From Simmondsia chinensis (lineage: Eukaryota > Streptophyta > Magnoliopsida > Caryophyllales > Simmondsiaceae), in assembly GCA_018398585.1 (NCBI GenBank), contig JAGTTD010000010.1, forward strand, positions 17,172,005 through 17,236,004: a DNA stretch of 64,000 nt. Direction: 5' to 3'. Shown here piece by piece: positions 21,382 through 30,885 of the stretch; position 1 is the stretch's first letter, and each line of letters opens with the position of its first letter. The notes under the pieces were generated by a model that saw only the letters and a list, made by a program, of their open reading frames with translations, had not been told where the DNA came from and ran no database searches. The position numbers and the translations under genes are program-made.

Positions 21382-22491
21382 TCATGGGATCAGTCCCACA
21401 ACGAAACAAAGAGCTCGAATAGGGGGAAAGTGTCCCAAGAAGACCGGACGGCCATGATGGTCTCCGCGAAGGGCGCACTGGAACACCTGATTGCTTGCGA
21501 TAAACATCAGGTGTTCTTTTGACACAGCAAAGCTTGCAATAGCTGGATCCCATCTACCTCTAGACCAAGGCAGCCGAACAAATAACCGCTCCCGCCTGAT
21601 CTAAGAGGAAGGATCCTCCACATTAGTCAGCGTCCAGATGGTAAACACTGGACTCCGGAGCATTATCAGGCATAGTGAAGGGGGCCCTGTGGTCACATCC
21701 CACCACCTCGAAATCTTTGCATCTCGGCTCGATGACAGGTTATCCCAAACCACGCCCGGAAGGGTCATGTTATGAAAAACCCCTGTCTCGGTATTCCAAC
21801 GAACTACGTATGGGCGGTTATTGCTACCGTCAATATAATGGCCCCAGTCAGACAAAAAGAAAAGCTCCCCATGCTAACAAATGTGGTCCATAAGAAAAAC
21901 ACTTCGGGGACCCATGTCCAGGCTTCCCCAAAAATTCCAATCACCCTGCCAATTATACACCTGGTACGCGGTAGGCCAAAAGCCGTGGTAGGGGTAGGAC
22001 AAGTCCATTGTCATAAGGAAAAGGTAGAACCCGAACTCAGAAGTGGAGTCGAAACACCCAAACACTAGGTTTAAAGGGGCATCCAGACAGCTTGTCAAAA
22101 TACCGTCAGGCAACGGCACCAACTGACGTATGCCCAAGGCAGGGTTACACACGAACAACTTGGAGAGATTGTAGTCTCGGTACAATATCAAACCACCCTG
22201 AACACCGAGAACTCTAATATTGTCCGTCAGCACCTCCGTTACCTCTGGCGGCATAACTGGGGAAAAGTCCCCGGCAAAGGAAAAGGCCCCCAGATTGTCA
22301 CGAGAAAACTCGCTTTCTGGTTGTAACAAGACCCCATCAACATCACGCTCAAGAGCGCGGAAAGACTGTTTCTTAACAAAATCACCATCGGTAAGTAAAC
22401 CATAAAATTCAGAAGAGGCATAGCAAAACCTTAAAAGAGATTTGGCAGGAAGCCAAGATAACATTTCACGAGTTACGTCCTCCATAATCAA
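21382..22491 (-). pseudogene. F-box protein gene with F-box-associated domain, antisense inside the Tat element
   Basis: A single minus-strand frame of 369 codons runs from ATG 22491 to TGA 21382, with two in-frame stops (TAG at 21876-21874 and TAG at 21603-21601). The N-terminus (residues 4-40: REMLSWLPAKSLLRF, then DFVKKQSF) is an F-box, the Skp1-binding motif of SCF ubiquitin ligases. Residues 80-200 (GGLILYRDYNLSKLFVCNP) match the start of the F-box-associated domain, and length agrees with that family (about 350-420). A TATA-like GTATAAATAC on the minus strand at 22557-22566 lies about 66 bases upstream of the ATG and 45 bases inside the 3' LTR border. The gene was probably captured from the host; whether related Tat copies carry it is unknown. 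Confidence 0.75.
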
Positions 22492-22556
22492 CTCTCAAGA
22501 TACCAATTAGAGAATGAAAGGGACAAGGAATACCCAAAGGGTGAGAGTATGAAGGA

Positions 22557-22566
22557 GTATTTATAC
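22557..22566 (-). promoter_or_regulatory. TATA-like box of antisense F-box gene
   Basis: GTATAAATAC reads on the minus strand about 66 bases before the F-box ATG. The spacing suits a short-leader plant promoter located between the F-box frame and the 3' LTR. Confidence 0.45.
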
Positions 22567-22610
22567 ACTTTGAAATCAAAGAAACTTTGACCTCAAAGTG
22601 GGGGGCTAAC

Positions 22611-23227
22611 TGATGAATACAAAAGTGACCCCCAGGCGGTACCGACCCCAGGAGCCACTATCACCTCCCAGCATAACCGCCGCTAGGCGGTACAGGGCCC
22701 AGGAGCCACTACCGCCTCCCAACATAACCGCCAACAGGCGGTACCTGCCCCAGGAGCTACTACCGCCACCCAGCACAACCGCCACCAGGCGGTACCGGGC
22801 CCAGGAGCCACTACCGCCTCCCAGCATAACCGCCAACAGGCGGTACAGGGCCCATGAGCCACTACCGCCTCCCAGCATAACCGCCAACAGGTGGTACCGG
22901 CCCCAGGAGCCACTACCGCCTCCCAGTATAACCGCCACCAGGCGGTACAGGGCCCAGAAGCCACTACCGCCTCCCAGCATAACCGCCACCAGGCAGCATA
23001 GGGCCTAGGAGCCATTGCCGCCTCCTTAAACACCCCTGCCTAAATAACCTCACCTCTAGAAATCACCAATGCCCCCATTGGCTGAAGGGACCAGGCGGTA
23101 CCCTACCCCCATTACTTGCTACCCAAACATACATTCCGCTATAAATAGGGGAAGGGACCTCACATGAAAGACAAGGAACTTGAGCCTAGTTCTACCCTCA
23201 AGAACCCAATCAAAAAATTCCGAAACA
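22611..23227 (+). repeat. 3' LTR of Tat element (617 bp)
   Basis: Starts TGATGAATAC after a purine tract (AAAGTGGGGGG) and ends CGAAACA. It carries eight 51-bp units at 22635-23040 and a TATA box CTATAAATAGGGG at 23139-23151. It exceeds the 5' LTR by 254 bp, which equals five 51-bp units minus one base. Confidence 0.9.
22635..23040. repeat. 51-bp tandem repeat, 8 copies (3' LTR)
   Basis: The phase GCGGTAC recurs at 22636, 22687, 22738, 22789, 22840, 22891 and 22942, then a degenerate copy at 22993. Each unit has ACCGCC...GGCGGT inverted halves. Confidence 0.9.
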
Positions 23228-23374
23228 AGATGCAACAATCTATTTATAGCGAGGGTGGGCATAGACTCTACCATTTGGACCAGTAATATGTTGGGGAGGC
23301 CAAGGGAGAGATCCATTAATGAAGTCATTTAGATCATAATAAAGATTAGTAGATAAAGCATTTGATCCTGCCAT
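23228..23374 (-). pseudogene. Copia gag N-terminus of the host element
   Basis: The minus strand from ATG 23374 reads DLNDFINGSLPWPP and continues to the AGATG duplication at the Tat border. The gag core then resumes at 9527. One in-frame TAG lies near 23238. This is the 5' coding end of the oldest element in the nest; no LTR or primer site could be identified upstream of it. Confidence 0.6.
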
Positions 23375-24554
23375 GATGAATAAGAAAGGCATTCATTAAG
23401 CTTGACATGAAGATGTTGGCAATGTTTGGGACACAACGGGCTACGGTAGCATGGCAAAGGTTGGATAATAGTATTGAGCTGGTGACGAAAGATTGGGCCC
23501 AACAGACCCCACCATTGGTGCCCCGCGACTGATCTGGGCGAGAGGCCAGAGAAGAGAGGGAGCCAAAAATGGAAGTTGTAGTGTAAAGATGCAAGTCAAA
23601 GGTCGGCCTAAGGGGGGCCAAGTTGGTGGCGGTGGCTATGCTTGGGCTTGGATTTACATTAGGGGTTTTGGGAATCGTTGTCAATGTTTTCCATGATTCC
23701 AATGCCATTTTAAAATTAAGAAGAGAAAAAATAGAATATGCTACCTAAGTATTAGAACTATCAGCTCTTAATGAACATAATATAGGATTAGTAGAATCCT
23801 AAAGGGAAAATGGCTATCCTAGTAGAGTTTTATGTTTGCTAATACTGTTGTTAGATAAAAGTGGAAGCTATTTTTCTACTTTTAAATAAAAGTGAAAAAA
23901 TAATTGTTCTCCTAAGAAAACATAAGCAAAGTGTTAAAAAAAGGCTTTCACACAAAATGCTCTTACTCATAATTCGAAAAGGTTAATTCTGGAAAGTGTG
24001 ATTCCAAAATTCTATATTATGGCCAAAACAAACTCTAATTGGATATAAAAATGATAAAAATAAATGTTGTGTTATAAAATTAGAGACATACTATACTCAA
24101 TAGGAGAAGAATTAAAATACAAACTCAAATATAATTAGAGAGAAATAGCAAGTATTTCAAAACTTATAAACATAATTCATATAATATTTTTCTCTCTTAC
24201 TTTCTTCTTCACCGCAACATCAGCTATTTATATATGCACAAGTAAATGCATGAGTCATCTTTTCTATGTTCAGACGGTGACATGTTTATCTTTCATTTAT
24301 ATATATATAAATACACTTCTTTTACGTTTAGGTGTTATATATGTAAAATATGCACATGAATACATATATAATATATGTATATATAAAGAGCGTTTACATA
24401 ATTTCTAATTTCCTAGGTATTTGATAATATCCAATATTAAAAATAAAAATTATACCCGAAGAATATCCAATATTTACAGCATGTTGTTATTTTTAAAGTA
24501 TTTTCTTATTAATATCATACCAATAATATAAACATCTAAAATATAATTATTTGT
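23375..24554. other. Intergenic, probably 5' part of the old copia then AT-rich DNA
   Basis: 23375-23710 is GC-richer and may be the leader of the minus-strand copia. 23711-24554 is AT-rich with TA-rich microsatellite patches (24298-24310, 24364-24386). No gene is seen. Confidence 0.45.
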
Positions 24555-25080
24555 AAAGCTGGCAAAATGTGACTCAACCCAATGACCCAACCTATTTGAC
24601 CCGCTACTTGACCTAACCCTAACCCGAAAATTGTAAAATTTATTGGGACCCAAACCCAAAAATAAATCAACCCAAATTTGACCCAACCCAAGCTGACCTA
24701 AAACCCAAAATGACCCAACCGGAATTTGACCCCGATGCATGATGAGTCGAGAGCCAACCCAGACCCATCCTATGAAATGATCCAAATAGAAATCCAATCA
24801 CCCTTAAAATGGAATGCACATGCTAATTATAGTCATTTTTCAATTTGTAGTTTTAGTTATGATTTTCAAGGTCAAATGGATCAACTGAAATTCGACCTGA
24901 TCAAAGGATGACCTGATTCGAGGTCGACCAGAACCGATATAGACCCAACCCAAGACTGACCCAATCCAAGGTTGACCCAAACTCAAGGATGACCTGACCC
25001 TAGTCTGACCCAACCTGACTTTGAGATAGACCTGACATTTCATTAACCCAACCCAACCTAATTATCGGGTCTAATTATTT
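24555..25080 (+). repeat. GACCCAA-rich dispersed repeat, fragment
   Basis: Dense TGACCCAACCC and GACCTGACC phrases fill the segment. The left end reads GCTGGCAAAATG, similar to the AGAGGTGGCAAA end of the better-preserved copy at 39333. No matching right terminus is found, perhaps because the LINE inserted at its end. Confidence 0.55.
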
Positions 25081-25129
25081 GTCATCAATTAAAATCTTGG
25101 TGCACACCACCGATGTTAATAGAGTAGGA

Positions 25130-25680
25130 GAAAGCTAGGTTCTGGGAGGACTTAGACTTAATGATGTAAGGCATACCCCAGAGCAAACAAGTGGCGATTG
25201 GAGGTGATTTCAATAGACATGTGGAAGCGACCTCAGACGGCTATGCATCATACCATGAAGGCCTTAGTTTTGGAGCAAAGAATGACGAGGGTAAAGCTCT
25301 CTTAGACTTTGCTATCACTTATGAGTTAACAGTTGCCACACCTTCTTTAGAAAGCGGGATACGCACATCATCACGTATCAAAGCGATGGAGCAAGGACTC
25401 AAATTGACTACATACTACTAAGGAAGAGGACTCAAAACGACTGCAGGGATTGCAAGGTTATTCCTAGGGAAGACCTATGTACACAACACAAGCTACTGTG
25501 TGCTGATGTTAAGGCCAAGAGAAGAGCGAAAAGAACTAAAAAACCAGCACAACCATGCACTCGTTGGACGGACTTAAAGGGGAACAAGTATCAAACCTTC
25601 AAGGAAATAGTAGAGTCTGAGCTTAACTGGGATTTGATGGGGGATATAAACCATATTTGAAGCCAAATGGCCTAGAAGAT
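25130..25680 (+). pseudogene. LINE endonuclease (AP-type) remnant
   Basis: The reading contains AIGGDFNRHVEATSDGYASY, the Asn/Asp-containing strand of the APE-like nuclease, and a second frame with DCKVIPREDL and TQHKLLCADVK, the usual end of the domain. The nuclease nicks target DNA in intact relatives. Two frame changes occur (near 25390 and 25500). Confidence 0.7.
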
Positions 25681-26089
25681 CAGAGGTTTGGCAAGCGAAG
25701 TCCTAGGTGTGCCAAAGGGTAGGGCACCAGACTACAGAGAGTCGTGGTGGTGGTGTAGGGAGGTCCAAGAGAAGATTAAGGCAAGCAAGACTGTTTCAAG
25801 GAGTGGGATCGAAGTGAAAATGATGACAAGAAACAATAGTATAAAAAAGCCAAGAAAAAGTAAAGATAGCAGTCAAAGAAGCATAATTCAAAGCCGATGA
25901 TCATTTCTACAAAATGTTAGATACTGAAAAGGGAGCTAGGGACCTAGATAAAATCTCAAAAGCGAGGGAGAGGAGGACTAGGGACCTGCCTCATGTAAAT
26001 TGCATAAAGGGGGGCAATACGAGCAGCAAATTAAAGGCAGGTGAAAAGCCTACTTCCACAATTTGTTCAACAAACAAGGGGATAGAGAT

Positions 26090-26722
26090 ATATCCCTAGG
26101 AGAGCTACAAACATCTGAGGACCATTGCATACCGAGAAAAGACTGCTTTAAATACCTTGGTTCTATAGTGCAGCAGGGCGGGGAGGTTGACGAGGATGTC
26201 AACAATTGGATTAAAGTAGGCTGGCATAAATGGAGGTCGGCCTCTGGGATACTATGCGATAGAAAGTTTCCGCTAAAGTTAAAGGGAAAATACTATAAGA
26301 CAGTAGTGAGACCAGTTATATCATATGGTGCGGAGTGTTGACCAGTCAAACGGCATCATACTCAAAAGTTGAAGGTGGCGGAGATGAGGATGTTGCGGTG
26401 GATATGTGGACATACAAGAAAGGATATGATTAGAAATGATGTTGTAAGAAGCAAATTAGGCGTGGCCGCAGTCGAGGATAAGTTAAGGGAGCAATGTCTG
26501 TGGTGCTTTGAGCATGTCAAGAGAAGGCCAACCACTGCCCTTATCAGGAGAAGTGAATAACTCAATACTACAAGTGGAAGGAGAGGGAGAGGCAGGGCAA
26601 AGAAGAGTTGGACGGAGATAATTCGACATGATCTCATCCACCTCAACCTCAATGAAGAGATGGCCCTAGATAGAGCGGAGTGGAGGGCTAACATAGGCAT
26701 AGCTGATATTGTGGTTTAAAGG
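26090..26722 (+). pseudogene. LINE C-terminal domain remnant
   Basis: The reading starts KDCFKYLGSIVQQGGEVDED, then GWHKWRSASGILCDRKFP, LKLKGKYYKTVVRPVISYGAEC, a TGA, and MRMLRWICGHTRKD. It ends near LNLNEEMALDRAEWR at the stop about 26717. This is the conserved region downstream of the RTE reverse transcriptase. The same segment recurs on the minus strand at 58017-58555 and 61836-62337, giving a family signature. Confidence 0.8.
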
Positions 26723-27054
26723 AGATGAGTGCAAACTAAGATTGTTCTAGCACCCATAGACTTATATGTATGCTTGTTTGATTTTATTTGCTATTATTGT
26801 GTGTTGATTGTTTGTTGCTCTGTCACTAGGCTGCTTTATTGCTATCACTGCTTCATGCTTCATGCTTTATACTTTACGCTTTATGCTTTCTATTTATGTA
26901 TTATTGTTTTTATGCTTTTAATGTTGGGGGTCCTCGGATACAACTTCTTTTTATGGTAGCACCTTAAAGGGGTAAGTCTGCATACATCCCACCCCCTCCC
27001 TCAACCTTGCATATGCAGGAACCCTCAAGGCACTGAGTTTGTTATTGTTGTTGT
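26723..27054 (+). other. LINE 3' UTR and GTTGTT tail
   Basis: The last part reads AGCACCTTAAAGGGG, TACATCCCACCCCC, CCTCAAGGCACTGAG, then TTGTTATTGTTGTTG. These blocks are shared with the two 5S-headed SINEs and the LINE ends at 57.6 and 61.5 kb. Confidence 0.75.
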
Positions 27055-27366
27055 AATTAAAATAAAACAATATTACCCGAAAAATTGATAACAGAAAACA
27101 AACAAGGGCATGACTTCGGACCTGAAAAAGCACGCAATAACAATCTTACCTTCCATGCTTTCTTGTTGGCAGTATCTATTAATATATATATTTTTTCGAT
27201 TATAGTCACTTGACTCAATCCACACAAACGTGACAATAAAAAAATAAATAAATAAAAAAAGAGAGAGAGACAAAAGCAATACAACAGTTTAAAGCAAGAT
27301 TATAAAACAATTACAGATAAAATCCGACAGGTTTTAATATATAATTCATATCTTTTGAAATTATCC

Positions 27367-27576
27367 CATTAAAATTCCGAAGTTAAGCGTGCTTGGGCGA
27401 GAGTAGTATCAGGATGGGTGACTTTCTGGGAAGTTCTCACCCTCAGGTTGGGTGCACTGGGAAACAGCCTCTCTTCAGGTTAACACCCTGAAGGGTGAAA
27501 GCTGCGTACATCCGCCCCCCCAGACCCTGGATAGGTGGGAGCCCATGAGGCACTGGATATGTTACTTTCCTTTTTA
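27367..27576 (+). mobile_element. 5S rRNA-headed SINE, copy 2 (longest)
   Basis: A 16-bp duplication TCTTTTGAAA(T/C)TATCC flanks the 210-bp insert (27351-27366, 27577-27592). The head, 27367 to about 27440, follows plant 5S rRNA from about nucleotide 35 and keeps box A (AGTTAAGCGTGCTTG, 27381-27395), the intermediate element (GCGAGAGTAG) and box C (AGGATGGGTGAC, 27411 on). The remaining 130 bp resemble the local RTE LINE 3' ends. An RNA polymerase III internal promoter plus a LINE tail is the SINE design. Confidence 0.85.
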
Positions 27577-27592
27577 TCTTTTGAAACTATCC

Positions 27593-27953
27593 ATTTTTAC
27601 TTATATATATCACAATCTGCCACTCAATTGGGTTAGGATTCTTTACAATTAAGCAAACATCTAACTAATTAAATGCTAAATAATTTAAATTAAAGTATAA
27701 AATTGTTACTAAGTCATTGCCTAAAAATTTACGATTTTATAATAATTAGTTGTACACATCATACGACAAAATGCAAATAAAAAATGGAGATTATCCTCTT
27801 GATTGCAATTTTGCAAAAAAAGCACAGAAATAAAGAAAGATAATTCAAGAAGTTAATGCGATCTCAAGCCCTTTTCAGACTAGCCCAGACGAGCAAACAA
27901 CCCTAGAAAAAAGAAAAACCCTCAATATTGAAAAATTAAAGAAAAATGTATAA
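27593..27953. other. AT-rich intergenic DNA
   Basis: No gene or repeat structure was recognised. Confidence 0.5.
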
Positions 27954-27962
27954 TTTATATTT

Positions 27963-28486
27963 GGATTATTTATATTTTAGTACCATGACGCTTTTAAAAA
28001 ATAACAAAAATGATCCTGATCCTTTTAAATTATTAAAAATGCCCATATTTTATCGTATCAATATCTCAACCATGATGATATCATTTTTTATTGACAGAGC
28101 TGATGTGGCAATTTTTTTTTATTAATGCTAAAATAAAATGACCCAAAATGCGCTTTAACGCCCTTATTAATACTTTATAAGCATAAAATTCGAGATGTTG
28201 CATGTAGAAGCTATATATTTTCACTTAATTTGTTTCAAAATATGATTATGAAAGGGTGTTTTGTTATTTTACTATAGTATGAATAAAAATACAACTATCA
28301 CATCAGCTCTGTCAACTAAAAATGATATCATCAAGTCAGACAGAAGCCTTTTTATTAATGCGACAAAAACTTAGGGGCCTTTTTATTAATACGACAAAAA
28401 CTAAGGGATCTTTTTAATAATTCAAAAAATTCAGTGTCCTTTTTATTATTTTTAAAAACATTAAGCTACTAAAATGTAAATAACCC
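27963..28486. mobile_element. Mutator-type MITE with long inverted repeats
   Basis: The outer 150-200 bases of each end are inverted copies of each other (for example TTATTTATATTTTAGTA at left against the complement of TACTAAAATGTAAATAA at right, and GACAGAGCTGATGTG near the centre on both arms). The 9-bp duplication TTTATATTT is exact at 27954-27962 and 28487-28495. Long TIRs and 9-bp duplications indicate the Mutator superfamily. No coding capacity. Confidence 0.85.
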
Positions 28487-28495
28487 TTTATATTT

Positions 28496-29861
28496 TCAAT
28501 ATATAAAATATATTGTGATGACTTAACTATAATTTGCTAGGTAATCATTGTCAAGGTGATCCAAAAAGAGTTCCAATACCCCTAACCAATTCGAAAAACC
28601 ATTATCGAAGATATTCAAGAGATGCTTGATAAGTACTCCTCATATCTTCAAAGAAGGTAACGAGGCTCAAAATTTGGTGACAAATATAGGCCATTTTTGG
28701 TAGGGATGCTGAGGAGTCAAAGTAGAATCACTTCAGCATCTCGAGAGGATTATTTATGCTGACGCACCAAGAAAAGTCATTTATTAATAACTCGTTCACT
28801 GTTCTATTTACTTTCTAAAAAATTATAATTTGCTAGATCGAGGGTGTTCATTTATTTCCTTAAATTGGGAACATAAAGACAATTACACGGACAAATGTGG
28901 GTCACTAATACATTATCGAATTATGGGTCAAATGCCTCTCTGCAATTTGATTATTGGTTGCAAATTGCTATCCATAGTTAAAAACAATGAACTCGATGAA
29001 AGTAACTGCAACCTTTAAAAAATAAATAAATAAATAAATAATAATCTACCATAGAGAGCTCAGCATTGAATTTCAACAAACCCAAATGCTTGAATTTTTC
29101 AATGGATAGTGATATTTCATTTTTGTCATAGGCTTTTGTTTTTATTTTTATTTTTTCATTTGCCAAAATATATATTTTTTTTTAAGATGAATTAAATTCA
29201 AATAAGTTAATAGGTTATTATTAAAAAAAAATTTTAATAAGTTAAGTTATTACTGTCATATTTATTTATGTGTTCAAATAAAATTTTAACCCAAATAATC
29301 AGTAATAGATCTTGAAATGATAGTGTAAAAAAAATTAATCACAAAACTTAAACATAAAAAATGACCATTTAGACTATAATTTGTATAGCATATCATAAAT
29401 ATTTTTCTATCTTAAAAAAATATTTATGGACTCACTAAGTATAAACTTATATTTTAAAGTTTTGTCCATTATATGTCCATTGGACACATATGCATTAATT
29501 ACATCAGTTCTAACATTTTATAGGTCAATAAAAAATATTTTAACTTTTTTAGTAGTTTGATAATTTAGTAAAAGATGAATGAATACAAGTGTAGTTAACA
29601 CATTTTAAGATCCATATTCGAAAATCCCTATATCTTATTAGAATATGTAGTGAACATTAGTATTAGTCTTTTTAAAAATTATTATCCTAATCTTAATACG
29701 TCTCCACCAATGCAAATGATTATACGTGTTTCATTTAAGATGGGCCGTAGTGGTTAACAAGCTCTTGCAATAATTTGGCTTTGATTATAAGTACACCACT
29801 GCCTTTTTACTTAGAAATTCCATCGACCCCATAAGTTTAATCCTGTAGGTAAAAAATGCAG
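28496..29861. other. Intergenic, no gene seen
   Basis: The stretch is AT-rich with an (AAAT)n microsatellite at 29018-29042. Short frames are not convincing. Confidence 0.5.
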
Positions 29862-30455
29862 GATATTTTTTATGTTAAAAAATTATCACTTAGGTACTCT
29901 TATGTTTTAGTATTTATCATTTAGGGTCCTAATATTTTAATCTATATAATAAGATATCATGAGGTTTAAATATTATATCATTTAATTATCCTATGAAGGA
30001 ATTTGATAAATTTTTGTAAGAATCTGATTAATTTTATACAAATTTTTTTGATCTAATATATAGATACAATAATATATATAAGTTAGTGGCATGTTTTCAT
30101 CAAAAATTTAATGAATTATGATAAAATATTCACCGAATATTAATGTAGATCACCTAAAAGTTACCATAATTTGTATCATTTTCGCATTTCTTGGCAAAAA
30201 TTATCAAATTCTAATGAATATACTTATATATTGTGGAAGTCGTGTTTAATTTTAGCATTTTCTAACAAAAATTTATCGAATTTTTGACAAATGGATACCT
30301 AATTGTTAAAATTTTAAAACTTTAGAGTATCTAAGTGATAAATTGTCTAAAACTCAGGATACCTCATTATATATATTAAAATATTATGGTACTTAAATAA
30401 TAAATGTTCAAACCTCAAAGTATTTACGTGGTAATTTTCCTTTTATATTTTAGTA
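29862..30455. repeat. Long-inverted-repeat element (about 590 bp)
   Basis: The left arm from about 29880 (TATCACTTAGGTACTC, then CCTAATATTTTAATCTATATAA, shortened here) is matched by the complement of the right arm ending near 30440. The arms are about 90-170 bases with substantial drift. Exact termini and the duplication could not be fixed. Confidence 0.6.
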
Positions 30456-30885
30456 CGTGGATCCAAGCAAATGTGTGCTAAACTTAAAATATAGTTAATA
30501 CACAAGCAGATTCATATCTTATAATTGATATATTAATATTTAGTGTGGCTATTAGAATTCGAATTTATAACATCGCGATAATAAGATTTAGAAATGGTTG
30601 TATAAATTATAACCCTCACCTTAAATTTTTTATTTTTTTTATTTTTATTTTTTTAAACAAGCCTTTTGAAAAGTCATGACAGTTCCCTCATCCTTGTTCA
30701 ACTACTTAAATTTCTGCATTGAATTGGACTCCCTCAATTGTCCAAAGCGCATCAACCCCCACTTGGCTGCTCTTACGGGGAACTCAACTCTCTACCATTA
30801 TTATCTGCCTCTACCCCGAGCACTCTATTACAAAATTCCACGGCGGTGCCAACACCTGCGCCGCCTGTGAAGTAGGTGTTTGAGG

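Larger units (their letters stand above)
9533..23227 (+). mobile_element. Tat-lineage Ty3/gypsy retrotransposon, 13.7 kb
   Basis: The LTRs at 9533-9895 and 22611-23227 start TGATGAATAC and end CCGAAACA. The target duplication AGATG is exact (9528-9532, 23228-23232). Order: LTR, primer site, gag, protease, reverse transcriptase, RNase H, a second RNase H, integrase, a 7.6 kb 3' region with an antisense spliced ORF, three large tandem arrays, an antisense F-box gene, a purine tract AAGTGGGGGG, LTR. Dual RNase H plus a long 3' region with antisense ORFs is the known hallmark of the Tat group. Scattered stops and frameshifts make this copy non-functional. It interrupts an older copia gag. Confidence 0.93.
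25096..27054 (+). mobile_element. RTE-clade LINE, 5'-truncated and internally deleted
   Basis: A 9-bp duplication AATTAAAAT flanks it (25087-25095, 27055-27063). The element ends in GTTATTGTTGTTG, the GTTGTT-type tail of plant RTE LINEs. Coding remains are an endonuclease C-half (IGGDFNRHVE near 25190) and the C-terminal domain after reverse transcriptase. The reverse transcriptase core (the palm containing F/YADD) is missing: homology jumps near 26095-26125. Multiple stops make it a dead copy. Confidence 0.85.

Noticed and set aside
22606..23033. Overlapping 116-131 codon frames in the 3' LTR
   Set aside because: They are translations of the 51-bp repeat (length divisible by three) and have no independent support.
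30880..30885. Start of the STP protein six bases upstream
   Set aside because: That start would use TTG. The ATG at 30886 gives the usual STP N-terminus.
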